Source of the DNA: Vanessa cardui
Taxonomy: Eukaryota; Arthropoda; Insecta; Lepidoptera; Nymphalidae
Direction of reading: 5' to 3'
DNA: 64,000 nt
Assembly: GCF_905220365.1 (NCBI RefSeq)
Contig: NC_061123.1
Location: 620,001-684,000 of the forward strand
Part shown: positions 1 to 13,167 of the stretch, in pieces
Numbering within the stretch: position 1 is the stretch's first letter
Layout of the letters: every line of letters begins with the position of its first letter
Translations under genes and position numbers: made by a program
The notes under the pieces: model-generated
Databases searched by the model: none
What the model was told of the DNA's origin: nothing
Seen by the model: only the letters and a program-made list of their open reading frames with translations

Positions 1-1539
1 AAAGCATGTTTCATAATAAATTAGTAAATATTAATATTATTTATTAGCAGTATTACGAGTATAGTATTGAAGCAAATATCAAAGCTATATCTAAAGAGTC
101 ACCGATAAAAAATAATAGAAATGAATTAAATAAACACTCATGCGAATTCAAGTCGAGCAAACGTAACTAAATCGAGCTTGTTTAGTCGCCGTTATTTGCA
201 CTGAAAGGATCCGATTCCCTTTTGAAAAAAACGTCGACGACTACTGAAAGTCTAACTACTTTATAAATAGATTCTACAGCAGCTCCGTTTACGTTTTTTT
301 ATACCTTTAAATACATAACGCATCAAATAGATTAATGTACTACAAATATGTCGACTAACGAACGAAATTACCATTAATTCTGTCATAAATATTGATTAAA
401 GACTGAATATTTATGCCAGAATAGCTAAGTGACCCAGAGTTCAAAACATTTGATAGTACTCCATTATTAAAATTACTTTTGTGTTTATAATTTTTGGGCT
501 TGATGATAAAGAAATATTTCAATAGACGGTATATTCTAGATAATAATCTAAATAGGAATAATTTGAATTAATTCATTGAATGATCGTAGTCCCTTTTCTT
601 ACAGAGAGGCCTTAATCTAGTTTTGGGATATATGCAAGATGTTACATTTTCATTCCCATTACACTCAAGCTAACAGCAATATACATTGCTACTGTTAAAC
701 CGTGGAATAATTGATAAATAAGCGGTACCGCAAAGCCGTAAATACGTCCTAGATTGTATTCAACACAATGACCTCAACTGACGAAATAATCCAAAAGTGC
801 AGTGACTAAAATATCGGATATTCGTAGTAGCAAAATGTCTGTCACGCGGTTATCCAATGGATGTAAGCCAAATAGAAATTTATATGACTGCATGAGCCCA
901 CCGCAACCGCACGATATTGCAGCGTTATCAACGGCTAGATTATCATATTGTACGCTGAGCCGATGTTATCATCGAAGCCATTCAATCGAGCGTTATAGCT
1001 AGACGTACAGGATGCTCATCCCATCCCAGGGCAGATAATGCACGTGGCAATAACTGTTATGCTAAACGAAACTTAAAAAAAAATATATTGGATACATACT
1101 GAAACAAATAAAATTTAATAGTTGCGCTAGTTTGTTGCCGGCACCAAAATTGTGTGCAGAATTTCAACAGTAATCGGGAGCATAAGATTTTGTCTTTCAT
1201 TATATTTAAATATACTAAAGATGTATTGTGTCTTTGGTGTTTTCACTTGCATTACTGTAATTTTAATTTGTTATTTTTAATGTTAATTTGCAACTAACTT
1301 GTCACAATTAAAACTCGAGCAATTTATATCCACATTTTCACTATCTTATAAATTATGTAAATTAAAAAAAAAATTGTATTGTCATTATTATTATTCTCCT
1401 TAATAATGTGAACTGAGAAGATTAAAAAAACAAACAGCAAAAAGTTATGGATTAATCTTGTTTGAAAAACTTTCACGAGATACCAAAAGTATCTGTCTGG
1501 TAAATACATGACTAAGAAATACGTTCCAAAAACAGCGGG

Positions 1540-1600
1540 ACGTATATAAATCAGCTGGTATCACGGGACGGCTTCCATTAGTCGGTCCCGCGAATAATTC
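1540..1600 (+). promoter_or_regulatory. TATA-like site beside a GC-rich inverted repeat
   Basis: TATATAAAT at 1542-1550 is followed about 30 bp later by CGGGAC...GTCCCG, a short inverted repeat. No exon or RNA gene could be tied to it, so a promoter is only a possibility. Confidence 0.2.
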
Positions 1601-1940
1601 AGCCGGGACAACAGCATTAGACATTCCATTTAAGTGGTCACAAGCTAGAACCTATACAAAGCATACTTACAGCTCGGATTCCAATACATACATCGGCATT
1701 TTTTAATATAATTCAACGTAGCAATTGTTTAAAGTAACACAATCATACAAGACAATGCAACGTTGTATCACAAATATAAATCTCTCTCCGTCATTAGATA
1801 TTTGTATATTTCATTAAATTAGTCTGCGCAATGGCCATAATTCGATTATAAAAATAATAGATAAAATTGAAGAAACAATGCTTAAAACTTTTTCCTACAC
1901 ATGACATTTTCAATATTTTTACTTACGATATTTATTATCA

Positions 1941-2170
1941 ACTAGCGGCCCGCCCCGGCTTCGCACGGATGCAATGCTATTTATATGCTACAGATTTCTT
2001 GTTGTTTCTTTACTATATTTTCGATGTATTATATACAAAAACCTTCCTCTCGAATCCCCCTATCTTTTTAAAAAAATCGCGTCAAAATCTATTCCATCGT
2101 TTTAAATTTTTAATCATACATAGGGATATAGGGATAGAGAAAGCTTTGTTTTATACTATGTAGTGATGAT
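1941..2170 (+). repeat. Family D repeat (CCGGCTTCGCAC element)
   Basis: It begins ACTAGCGGCCCGCCCCGGCT, continues TTCGCACGGATGCAATGC, ACCTTCCTCTCGAATCCCCC and CATACATAGGGATATAGGG, and ends TTATACTATGTAGTGATGAT. This is a widespread arthropod repeat tail, probably the 3' end of a non-LTR element. The 98-residue open frame over it is a shadow. Confidence 0.78.
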
Positions 2171-2940
2171 AATTGTTACCAAACAGAGGAGAAAGAGGTA
2201 TTGAGCAGTTCTATCTTTGTATCATATAAATTAAAAAATGTAAATTATTTTTAGTTACGATTGGTAAGCTTGCCTTGATAACAGTTATAGTCTGAATATT
2301 ATTTCAAAAATAACACTAGCCCTTGTTATACTATATAAGACAAGAAAGAATGACTTCTGCTTATGTAATGTAATCGAATATATTAATTCTGTCAGAATCA
2401 GAGCGCTTAATGTCTTCATTGGTAAAACGAATTATACGTATGTAATAAAGAGAATGAAACCAAAAATGGTGACCTACATCGTGTCTGACACAGAGCGAAC
2501 AGTAACACAATGGGTTAGAATAATTTACAGTCTTAGGTAATAATCATCTATGTGAGTGATGTAGGACCGACAATTAAGCATTCCGAGGCGAATTAACAAG
2601 ACAGTCTTACCTGTTAGACTGAAATTTACCTTTAATAATACTTGTAGATTTCAAGCTAGCTCCCTCTTTCCTGATTGTTGCAATATTGCTGCTGATATCT
2701 ATACTTACTCGATACTTAATTACTCTAGAACAGTTAGGTATAAAACCCAATGCTTTGAATACTCCAATTTGAAGTTTGAATATTGAGACATTCACACATC
2801 ATATGAGATGAACTATAAACAGAAATAAAGCTACTGAAAACTTAGGGTTTGATCCAGCAACCTTAGGCAAATTTTCCTGTGTAACATCCACTGTATTTCA
2901 ACAAAAAGAACAGCCAGTAAATTCTATAAAATAAAAAAGC

Positions 2941-3162
2941 TACGGCCTCCTCCCCCTTCAAGGAGAAGGTATGGAACATATTCCACCACGCTGTTATAGT
3001 GCGGGTGGAATAGACATGTGGCAGAATTTCTATGAAATTAGACACATGTTGGTTTCCTCATGGTGTTTCGCTTACCGCCGAGCACGAGTTGAAGTGTAAA
3101 CAGAAATTTAACACATGAATATTCAGTAGTGCTTGCCTGGGTTTGAACCCTGGGCCACCTCG
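2941..3162 (-). repeat. SINE family B, reverse orientation, head deleted
   Basis: GGCCTCCTCCCCCTTC, ACATATTCCACCACGCTGTT and GCTTGCCTGGGTTTGAACCC follow the family B order in reverse. The anticodon-arm-like part (ATCATCGGTTAAGATGCACG in fuller copies) is missing before GGGCCACCTCGG. Confidence 0.8.
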
Positions 3163-4314
3163 GTTTTTACCTTAGTATTAATACAAGAGTAATTTTTATC
3201 TCATTTTCCAAATACAATAATGATAAACATTTTAGCTGATGGCGTGGATTTGAATATTAATCATCGAGTTAGTTCGGATCAATACACGTTATTACAGCTA
3301 TTACCTAATTCGATGTAAATTACCGATGTAATTACACATTTGAGGGCGGTCCCACATACAGCACTCGCCTGTAATGTGACAATATAGGAATCGATTTTGA
3401 GTATTCAACTGCAGTTGTCAGTTTTAACCTATAATTCTCGATTCTTCTCCATCACTGACGTAATGTTAAATATTGCATCTTTGTGCAAGTTGCCTTGTCA
3501 CTTGTGCGCGGTACTTTCAATCTCACTCACACATAATGCTCAACTCTGATTACTATATAGGTAAATATGCTCCTGGTAAGAGTCTGTCCTTAATAATAAG
3601 GCTTTACCTAACAACGTTGATTATTGGATAATTTTGGAAAACTATAACTATTAACTTTCTACATTATAGCTTTACATTAAATACTGTTTTGTAAAATTCA
3701 AAAGTACTTAAGCAAAGGACATTTTAGTTCGTATATATATGTGTCTCTTGTTGTCTTACTCTTTCAAATGTTCAATCATTTATGACAGAATGGGAGGAGA
3801 CTATTTACCCAAACAAACTTTATAATAACAGCTATTAAACATGCAAATATAACTTTAATCTGTAATTGTTAATGCAAAAATAATGATAGCATTTATAAAC
3901 CTGTTGCGAATGTATTATATTGCTTTGATGTTTTTAATTTATAATAAATACACAATCAGGCTGATGAGCAAATAAAGTAATTAATACCAATAATTTATGA
4001 ATATTATATTGATTGGAACAATTCTATATTTTATCTTATAAAATGATAGCGGAGCAGGAATTGATACACTTGGATGTAAAAGCCGACGATACTTCACTTT
4101 TAATACTGTAAGCTCGGCATAACGAGCTTAACTTCCGAGTATCAGAAGTGTTGACATTTTCGATACAAAGCATTTATTTAATCTTAAACCACTACTGAGG
4201 TATTCACGGGAGAAGATTTATAGATATCTTAACGAAGAGCATGATAACCCATTAATAATTGGCGATTTTCAGGTAGGATATAATATTGTATTGTATTAAA
4301 CTGACATTTGTAAT

Positions 4315-4430
4315 TTAAATGTTGGAAAGAGTAACTACTGAATTTTGAACCAGTGGTAGTTTCACTTACAGTTTGTTAAATGATTCAAAAGTGCTTGAAA
4401 AAATCTAACTAAGTAAAGGATATCTTAATT
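4315..4430 (+). repeat. Family E repeat, degraded
   Basis: TGGAAAGAGTAACTACTGAA and AGTGGTAGTTTCACTTACAG plus GATTCAAAAGTGCTTGAAA match family E. The middle is deleted. Confidence 0.6.
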
Positions 4431-5374
4431 ATGGAATTAAAAGTCGTAAATCTTAAGTGATAATTCTAAAGGAGTTAAGAGCACGAAAGGTAAAGGGTCA
4501 TAAAAATATTTAGCCAAAAAAGAGTGAAAGTGACATCGCAGACAGCGAGTGAAGCGTTAGTGAGGATCTGCCTTGGTGATATCAGGGGCCGATCGGAGGC
4601 GCGTTATCCATCAATATGTTATACTTTTATATTTATCAATATTATAACAGCATAAGAAAGCATCATGCCGTTTACTCGCAGCTTACGAGTCGACACAACA
4701 AAGATCAAAGACAAAGTTACATAAGAAGCGATTGTGTATAGAAAACTCAGAAAATAAATTCAATGAAATCCAGTACTAATACTTTAATGCACAGTAAACA
4801 TAACTGAAAGCGCATTGAACCATTTAGTAGCCGGCCAGCTGACCGGGCGAGCTATTCGCCACAACATTAAATAAATGGATTGAAACTCTTTACGACTTAT
4901 TCTCACGATAAAAACATTAAAAACGCCTTTCGATTACATTTTTTTTTAAATAAAAACCACTTAATGTAATAACTATAATTAAATTACTCATAAAATGTTG
5001 ATAAGCTAATTTTTTTACGCTAGTATATTTTTAAGTCGATTAAAAACATGTATGAAAAAGTTAAAAAATGAAAAAATAGATTTATGGTCATTAAACTTAA
5101 AAAGTGTGTTGATTTCTGTGATCCACAGTTGTCTTGGGATGAAAACGTCACAAGTAATTTTTCGACCGGTTGTTTCATTGTCACCTTCAATTACTTGATG
5201 GTATACACCGACACCAGATAATCTACCGCCAATCAAAAACATTTGAATAAACCAGTATAACTTATGTCCAAAGGCTAGTGTGGTAATATAATATAAAAGT
5301 AAAAGTTTTAAGTTTAACTGTAGATAAATATGAAATTATAACTTAGTTGTTCCTTGCAAAGAGACATTTCATTT

Positions 5375-5515
5375 CATCAATCGAAATCAATATCAAAATA
5401 TACTTTATTTAAATAATTTTTTAAAAGCATTTTTGAAAAGTCATTTAACAAAGTATATTATGAGAAGCTATCACATTCGGAATGTAGATTCTAACGAGAA
5501 GAACTAACAAGAAAC
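5375..5515 (-). repeat. Family E repeat, reverse orientation, degraded
   Basis: ATCAATCGAAATCAATATC, AAAATATACTTTATTTAAAT and GAATGTAGATTCTAACGAGA are reverse family E sequence. Confidence 0.55.
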
Positions 5516-5893
5516 TATAATTTGAACTTTTAAATTAAAAAAAAAGAATATAACAAGTACAAAAGGATAACTACAATACAAGACAGTGTTGTAAAAAGTG
5601 TAAAATAAGATAAAACGTGTTGTCTATTTCGCGCGACTCGACACTTAATTGGCGGCTTAGCGAGCAACTCCATCCCGCTTCATGTAACCCTAGTACATTT
5701 ATCATAATAATTCACTCTTTTTTTCATTACGCGCCTAAAAAGTATCACTTCGAATGTCGTGTTAACTATTAAAACTAAATATATTTCATTTAAACCATAC
5801 ATAATGATTTCTTGTTCTAAATAAAAAATGAAAAACCTTAGATATTGTATTGAATAAAAACCGAATGTGTATATTGAAATAGAAAAGAAATTC

Positions 5894-6434
5894 GTAGTCC
5901 GCCCCGGCTTCGCACAGATTTTTTTTATGGTATAGGTTGGTGGACGAGCATTGGGGCCACCTGATGGAAAGTGGTCACCATCACTCATAGACAATGATGC
6001 TGTAAGAAATATTAACTATTCCTCACATCGTCAATGTGCCACCAACCTTGGGAACTAAGATGTTATGTCCCTTGTGCCTGTAGTTACACTGGCTCACTCA
6101 CCTTTCAAACCGGAACACAAAAATACTGAGTACTGTTATTTGGCGGTAGAATAACTGAAGAGAGGGTGGTACCTACCCAGACGGGCTTGTACAAAGCCCT
6201 ACCACCAAGGTGCAGTGCTGATACTAAATATAGTAGAGAATGTCTAAATTATCATTGTTTCTTTACGATATTGTCCACGTATTATATAGACCTTCCTCTC
6301 GAATCACTTTATCTTCTATTAAAATCTATCTATTTAAAAAACCTCATCAGAATCCGGTGCGTAATTTTAAAGGTCTAAGCATACATAGGAACAGACAGCG
6401 GTAAGCGACTTTGTTTTTTACTATGTAATGATGA
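5894..6434 (+). repeat. Family D repeat interrupted by family C
   Basis: The head GTAGTCCGCCCCGGCTTCGC (to about 5917) is separated by the reverse family C copy from the body at 6210-6434. The body reads TGCAGTGCTGATACTAAATA, CCTTCCTCTCGAATCACTTT and TACTATGTAATGATGATAA. Confidence 0.78.
5918..6209 (-). repeat. Family C repeat, reverse orientation, full length
   Basis: It starts with the poly(T) complement of its A-tail and TATGGTATAGGTTGGTGGAC, then TGCCACCAACCTTGGGAAC, TTGTGCCTGTAGTTACACTG and CCCAGACGGGCTTGTACAA, ending CCCTACCACCAAGG. It lies inside a family D repeat. The 104-residue open frame at 5680-5994 overlaps it and is not a gene. Confidence 0.82.
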
Positions 6435-6890
6435 TAAGCTTCATAATTTTCTCTTCGATAGAGAGTAACTATATCCCAACAGTGGAACAGTTACATGCCT
6501 ACAGGGCAAAATAATATCTTTATCCAATATCAAAGGAGGTCACGCAAAAATGGTATAAGTATCATAAATCCATAGTCTATGGGTGTAGCGCTCGGAAGCG
6601 CTGTATGCTATCGACCTCAACAGACTAAAACTAACAACTCAATTTTATGAAGATAATATCCATTATTTTTATGGAAGTGATTCGCATGATACAAGTTACT
6701 TCGTTGCAAATATTGTACGAAAATGCTAATACCGCCATATTTTATCATAGATTACCATGTATACATATGTTATATCGACATGCATGGATTTTATAAGCTC
6801 TGAATCAATACATAATATAGTGACTTGAATATATTCATAATAGAGTGTTTATTTATTAATTCAAATAGTATTAAATCATTGATTTTTATT

Positions 6891-7130
6891 GGGTAAGTAC
6901 GACCCACTCATCAGATATTCAATAACAACAGTACTTAATATTGTTGTGTTTCGGTTCTAATGGTGAGTGAGCCAGTGTAACTACAGGCACATGAGACATA
7001 ACACGTAATTCCCAAGGTTGGTGGCGCATTGGCGATGTTGGGAATGGTTAATATTTCTTACAGCGCCATTGGTGGTGACCACTTTAAATAAGGTGTTCCA
7101 TATTCTCGTCCGCCAACTTATAGCATAATA
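6891..7130 (+). repeat. Family C repeat, + orientation, 5' end trimmed
   Basis: It runs from GACCCACTCATCAGATATTC through GTGAGTGAGCCAGTGTAACT and CCCAAGGTTGGTGGCGCATT to CTCGTCCGCCAACTTATAG. Confidence 0.82.
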
Positions 7131-7222
7131 AAATCTTCTTGGTATAAAATAATCTTCCGATAATAGTAGTAACCTTAACTCACTATCGTCGTTATTCAGG
7201 TCGAATTAGAGGAAATTAATTA

Positions 7223-7549
7223 TAGTACGACACAACTCAGATGTAGCATCGGCAAAATTCGTAAAACCGATCACAATCGAATTAAGTACGCCATCTCAAA
7301 TTATCAATATTTATTTCTTATGTGAATATGATCTTTACACAAACGCAATAACTTGTAATATCGTATGACCTAACATATTCGTCAATTTGACACGTCGATT
7401 TACATACACTTGTTTTCTCTGACGCGAGAATCTTTAGCGACGAATAGCATCAAATGGCGCGATAGGGAGATATTTATATTGATTGTATAAATCAGCAGTA
7501 ATTGATTTTACGAATTTGGCCGATGCTATATCTAAGTTGTATCGTACTA
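7223..7549. mobile_element. MITE-like element with 44-bp terminal inverted repeats
   Basis: Left arm TAGTACGACACAACTCAGAT...GCATCGGCAAAATTCGTAAAA (7223-7266) matches the reverse complement of the right end, TAGTACGATACAACTTAGAT...GCATCGGCCAAATTCGTAAAA, with few mismatches. The interior (about 240 bp) has no coding frame. No clean target duplication is visible. Confidence 0.75.
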
Positions 7550-7905
7550 CACATTAAGATAACTTAAAAAATAGATATCTAAACGTAACTGACACTACAG
7601 TATTTTAGGCAACACTCTCGACAAGGTTTCAGTGGAATCCTCATTTATTGTCCCTGGCAGAGAGATTTCGTCGCTGACAGGCTTCGCGGTATACGCGATT
7701 AGAAATTTAGACAATTGAACTGAACTGGCCCATTTTCAAATAAACAGAAAATAGCTAACTATGCATAATATTATCGTACTCAAGTGTTGAAGCTTGAACC
7801 CAGAATTTTTGGATGTGATCTGAATTATTATCTAGAAGGGTAGGGTAGGTAGGTAGTTTTATATAATTTTTATTTTTATATTTCATATATGTACCTATCT
7901 TATGC

Positions 7906-8210
7906 CGCCGTTATGGCCCAGTGGTCAGAACGCGTGCATCCTTACCGATGATTGCGACTTTAAAACCAGGCAAGCACCACTGAATATTCATGTTCTTAAT
8001 TTGTATCTATAATTCGTCTCGTGCTTGGAGCTGAAAAAGAACATCTTGAGGAAACCTCTGTGTCTAATTTCAAAGAAATTCTGCCCCATGTATTTAGTAT
8101 TCCACCAAGCCTTGGTTATATTTGATATTTTCCAGACCTCAAAGGAAGAGAAAGCCTTAGCCCAGATGGAGGAAATTTACACTGTTGTTGATGTTTGTTT
8201 GTTGTTGTTG
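7906..8210 (+). repeat. SINE family B, + orientation
   Basis: It begins GTTATGGCCCAGTGGTCAGA with an A-box-like head, then CCGATGATTGCGACTTTAAA, CAGGCAAGCACCACTGAATA and GAGGAAACCTCTGTGTC, and ends in (GTT)n. The B-box region has decayed (ACTTTAAAACC). Confidence 0.78.
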
Positions 8211-8774
8211 TATAATATGTATCGTATAAATGAATTTAGTCAATGTAAGGTCGTTAAAGAAAATTCTGCTATACTATTATTCATAGACCAGCACTGCAGC
8301 AGTTTAGTAAAATAAATCCAAATCGAACAGAAAACATTAAAGCCTATACTCATTTAACTTGTATGGGTAAAGAGCAAGAAATTTTTTACACGACTGTTAA
8401 CTTCTCAGCAACAGTCTGGCGACAAAATAGGAGTGTACTATAAATAAGAAAAAAATAATACAAAGTTTATAATTCAAAGAAATGCAGATTTAAAACTTAT
8501 AAAGAAAGCTTTTGGAACTTTTTATGATACTTCGCCGTCTAGTTTAACCTCGCTTGTTATAACGATGTCAAAGTTTTATGATTCTTGTATAATACTTTAA
8601 CAAAAATAGCTATGACGCTTAAGTAAACAGATTCTGAAAGTATTTGATACGAGTCTACGAGTGTATTTTGTTAAATAAAATTATTTCTTTTACTATAATA
8701 CGCGTATACTGATTTGTTTGAAATGACAGCTTAGAAAAAAGTATTGTTTCATTTCAAAGTAACTTTCTATTTTT

Positions 8775-8945
8775 TGTCTCGTCGGTCTAGTGGCCAGTAA
8801 TAAATATAAGGCCGCGGATCTTGAAGTCTGTGGTTCAAAACCAAGGCTGATAAAAGATTGGTGGGTTTTGCGAACATTCTCAGTAACATCCCGGAGTCTG
8901 AAAGTTACAAAAGCGTACACTCCGGTGCTTTAGTGTGGGTATGTG
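8775..8945 (+). repeat. SINE family F (tRNA-like head), truncated
   Basis: CGTCGGTCTAGTGGCCAGTA (A-box-like), AAGGCCGCGGATC, CTGTGGTTCAAAACC (B-box-like), AACATCCCGGAGTCTGAAAG and GTACACTCCGGTGC are followed by a (CA)n tract. It is the most 5'-complete copy here. Confidence 0.7.
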
Positions 8946-8953
8946 TACCTGTT

Positions 8954-8977
8954 ACACACACACACACACACACACAC
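8954..8977. repeat. (CA)12 microsatellite
   Basis: An uninterrupted AC/CA run of about 24 bp at the 3' side of the family F copy. Confidence 0.95.
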
Positions 8978-10195
8978 TTATGCTCTTTAATATATCTTGC
9001 ATTATTACCGGGTCTCACTTGGGATAGGTCGTAGGCAAAATCGACCAAGATGACGTCATGATCAATAAAAAATCTATAAACAACAAGACGTAGCACTACT
9101 ATATATATTCGAGTGTCGAGTTATAAAACAGATGTCCGAGTGTTTTGCATCAATAATTCAAAGCTTAGTCGAGGAATGTGTAAGGAAATTTTCATCCCTT
9201 AAGACGTTGCAAACTAAATCTCTTTGAGATGAGTTACTGAGCGCAGGAATTTACATCTCTGAGTAACATAGAAAAGCCCGACCTCTTCGAACTTTTACCC
9301 GAGAAAGTAGTATTTTTACCCTGTTTGTTTGTGTATGTTATATAAAAATATATACATATATTGTATCTACAAGACTCGTGTAATGTTGCATTTTTTAAGT
9401 CTTTATATCTTTTAAGTCTATAACGAGAACGTGATTTAAAGCTCACTAAAGTCGTTATGTCTCATGATTGTTTGTATACTGTGGTCTTAATTACCGCCAC
9501 GCAACATATTTTATTTATTTATAAAAAAAATACATTACAAATAGTAATCCTCTTTCCACTTTAAATATTATAACTTATTTTTGTTATTAATAATAGTTGT
9601 GTGTTTTTATAATACAGAAAATTTAGGCAGTAACAAAATTAAACTAAATTGATGCCCTTTGCCTTTTTTTTAAATTAGTTATATAGTGATATCTTCCAGG
9701 CAATATACATAGAGATATACTTACAAGACATATATAAGAATATACACGATTAAAACGCGGTATGAATTTAAACGCTTTTTTCATCACGACTGACGTTTAT
9801 AGGCGATCTTAGAAACAAAATTGCATTTTTAAAATAATATTAAAATATTAATTGTCATCGTAACCCTTTTCAGTTCTTAATTACATTTATTTAGGCAAGG
9901 CTATTATAAATAGTAATTTCCAATTACAAACGGTTTTTGGGGTCACATTGGACGAAAATTTCGTTTCGGATATAGGTAATAGGAATATTAAGTAATTTAA
10001 TTGAACCGTTTTTTAATATATCGCTATGTGTTATTGATAAGACTAACCTGCAACTAATAAACGATCAGCGATCGTATTTACATTAAAGCATGTTTTGTCT
10101 TCTTCTTTCATATATAACATTACTGATAACAGAAAGAGAGATGTATAAACAATATCAAAATCGAATATTGCTGACATAGACATAAAAAGTAAAAC

Positions 10196-10500
10196 TAAAG
10201 TAAAGTAACACCTGTACATTTCCCACTGCTGAGATAGGGCCTTCTCTTCCATTAAGGAGAGGGTTTGGAACATATTCCACCACGCTGTTCCAATGCGAGT
10301 TGGTGGAATGCACATGTGGCAGAATTTCGACGAAATTAGACACATGCAGGTTTCCTCACGATTGTTTCCTTCACCGCCGAGCACGAGATGAATTATAATC
10401 ACAAATTAAGCACATATATGTAGTGGTGCTTGCCTGGATTTGAACCCGCAATCATTGGTTAAGATGCACGCTTTTCCAACCACTGGACCATCTCAGCTCA
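10196..10500 (-). repeat. SINE family B, reverse orientation, near full length
   Basis: CATTTCCCACTGCTGAGATA, GGAACATATTCCACCACGCT, AGACACATGCAGGTTTCC and TTTGAACCCGCAATCATTGG are present, ending with ACCACTGGACCATCTCAGCT. The open frames at 10043-10402 are within this repeat and are not genes. Confidence 0.85.
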
Positions 10501-11307
10501 TAGACATATTACACAATTGAATTCGAATTTGTATATTTATTTAAAGCACAGTTTAAAGAAGTTTCACGCCGAACAAATCAGTTACGAATCCTGTATATTA
10601 ACTAACATTTCTTAAAGTAGGTACCATAAAAGTTAAAATACCTGTGAACTTCAAAAGGAACTACTTTCTGAGGAACTCGGTAAGAAACATTTCTATCTCA
10701 CGGCGTATTCTTTATCCTCTGAAATCGAAATGAAACGCAAACACATTAAAAGCATTCGAAAATCCGACATTGAACGGGTTTCAACCCATAATCATTCATT
10801 TATTATATATAACTTTACATGTTCCGACCAGTAACGCTCTCAGAATTTCATGATATAATATGAAAGATATTTCCGTTCTACGTTACAAAGACAATATGAG
10901 CAGTTTTAAAAATATTGTACGTGGTGCAATGAAGTCCTTTGCAATCAATGTTTTCAAAAACTCTTTAGCGGGTGCGGGCGTCGCGTGAGTTTGATGTAAA
11001 TGTATTCAAAATCAGAAACTAGTTCTTTACAAAACTCGTGTCGTTAGCGAGGAATATTATGTATGAACGTCAGTGTATGCCGCTTAGATTATATATAGCA
11101 AACATATTATATTTTTGTTGCACTTTGTTCTTGCTGTACATCGTGCTAAAAACGAGTGTGTATTTTTGAAATTCCACCCTCTTTCTGGCGCGAATTTCAC
11201 GTTCAGAAACTTATTATGACTATATTTTGTTTAAAAATGGATGGTGTAGTGTTTAATTTTAAAAAACTTAAACACATTTTGGGAGATCACAGTGGATTTT
11301 GAGAGAG

Positions 11308-11548
11308 TCGAGATGGCCCAGTGCATCGTTCATGTGCTTAATTTGTGTTTATAATTCATCTCGTGTTCGGCGGTGAAAAAAAAAACATCGTGAGAAAAGC
11401 TGCATTTGTCTAATTTCATAGAAGTTCTACCATATGTGTATTCCACCAACCCGCATTTGAACAGCGTGGAGGAATATGTTCCAAACCTTCTCCTCGAAGG
11501 GAGAGGATGCCTTAGCCCAGCAGTGGGAAATGACAGGCTATTGTTGTA
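11308..11548 (+). repeat. SINE family B, + orientation, internal deletion
   Basis: The head GTCGAGATGGCCCAGTG jumps directly to CATGTGCTTAATTTGTG, losing the B-box region. The body continues to CCCAGCAGTGGGAAATGACA. Confidence 0.8.
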
Positions 11549-12206
11549 ATGTATTTTCAAATCGCTAATTTTCACGAAATCCAGTCAATATTTTCTTTAT
11601 TCGAATAGGTTAAAAAGCAATATTATATTGTGATGTTATATGAAATATGAAATATAAAACGACAATAAAAAACAATAATTAAGTACATTGATTAAATACA
11701 AATAACAACTATTATTCGAAGCGTTTCATTTTAAAGACTGTAAGACGATTGTATCCAATTTGAATTTAAAATGAGATTATAATTTAATAAGAAAGTAAGT
11801 GAAGTTAGGATAAAGATTTTATATAACATTTTTTTATCAAAATCCAAATAAAAGAAATGCATAAAGTATTCAAAGGCTCTTCGAGTTGGACTTTAATTGA
11901 ATAAAGGGGCCACTTGTGACGCTTTGTAGCAGAACAAGATCATTCGTTATTCAAAAGTTCTAGAAAACTAACATCATCGATCATACTGTTTCTTTAAACG
12001 CTATGAATAAACTTGAAACAAATTAAAATGTCTCACTGAGTTTATTTTACAAATTCTCAATACATTAATATAAATGCGACATTCAGTAATACATCATTTT
12101 GTTATTTGTTAGAATAATTGGTAAGTAGGCGCTATCGAATAGGACCTTTTCAAAGCCCTACTATACATAGCTGATAAAATAATTTTAGATATTGGTGTAT
12201 TGCAAT

Positions 12207-12440
12207 GACCTCCGTGGTGAGTATGCCAGTTTTCATGGGTACGCCACGCCGAGGTCCCGGGTTCGATTCCCGGCTGAGCCGCTGTAGATTATAATTAGTT
12301 TTCTATGTTGCCTCGGGACTGGGTTTTTGTGGTACCGTCGTTACTTCTGATTTTCCATAACACAAGTGCTTTAGCTACTAACATTCGGATCAGAGTAATG
12401 TATGTGATGCTGTCTCATATTTATTTATATTTATTGTTAT
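12207..12440 (+). repeat. SINE family A (tRNA-like head), + orientation
   Basis: It begins GACCTCCGTGGTGAGTATG and carries a B-box-like GGTTCGATTCCCGGC (12261-12275), then TTTTCTATGTTGCCTCGGGA, ACTTCTGATTTTCCATAACA and CAAGTGCTTTAGCTACT. The head resembles a tRNA gene with a pol III promoter, without an intact tRNA fold. Three other copies are in reverse orientation. Confidence 0.8.
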
Positions 12441-13167
12441 TGAAAAACTATGATTAATAATAAAACTTGACGTATATTATTAACTGATTGTAACATTATT
12501 TTTTGGCTATGTAGGTACCTTCCTACTTTTATTTTGTATTTTATCTTGATGATATGATATACCTTTAATTGCATACAGTGACAACGAAACAAACGACGTG
12601 CAGATAAATCCAAAAAGGTTTTTTTACATCGTTTTTAATGAAGTAGGACATAAAACAAAATTTATATTTAATAAATTAAAAAAATATGTGCTCATATCAA
12701 GCGAGATCTGATGACGCTTGTCTTTACGTAATTCATCATGATATGGTGTGTTGAATATAGTGCGGATCTAATCAGGCCAACGCATTCGGTCTCGATATCA
12801 TTATAGCTCAAATAGCTCAAAGGTACTGGACCTTTCCTTCTACCACAACAGCTTCTCTATATCACCAATGGCCTTCATAATTACAGGATTATATTATTAT
12901 ATTCAGCAAAAAATGTTCATTAGTTTCAAATCCTTCATTGAAGGCTGAAAACTTAATGGAGTTAAAGAAAATGATATTGACATAACCCTTCAAAGGGTCG
13001 CTTCGGAGAAGTTACTTAACGAGAAACTAAGCTTTGATAATTTGAGATTTTAGAATAATTAATTACGTCTCAAAACTTTTTAGGTCTCTCTATTTCATAG
13101 TTTTTATATTTTAATATGCCTGCGGGTTCAGCTGTTCGTATATATAAGGTATATGTAATTTTTTTTT

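Noticed and set aside
10043..10402. 119-residue - strand open frame.
   Set aside because: Most of it is SINE family B sequence read in one frame.
10971..10986. A 16-bp GC-rich stretch between CTCTTTAG and GTGAGTTTG, looking like a microexon.
   Set aside because: Too short to support, no reading frame evidence, and AG/GT pairs this close occur by chance.
12207..12290. tRNA gene suggested by the B-box GGTTCGATTCC.
   Set aside because: The surrounding sequence does not fold as a tRNA and recurs as a dispersed SINE.
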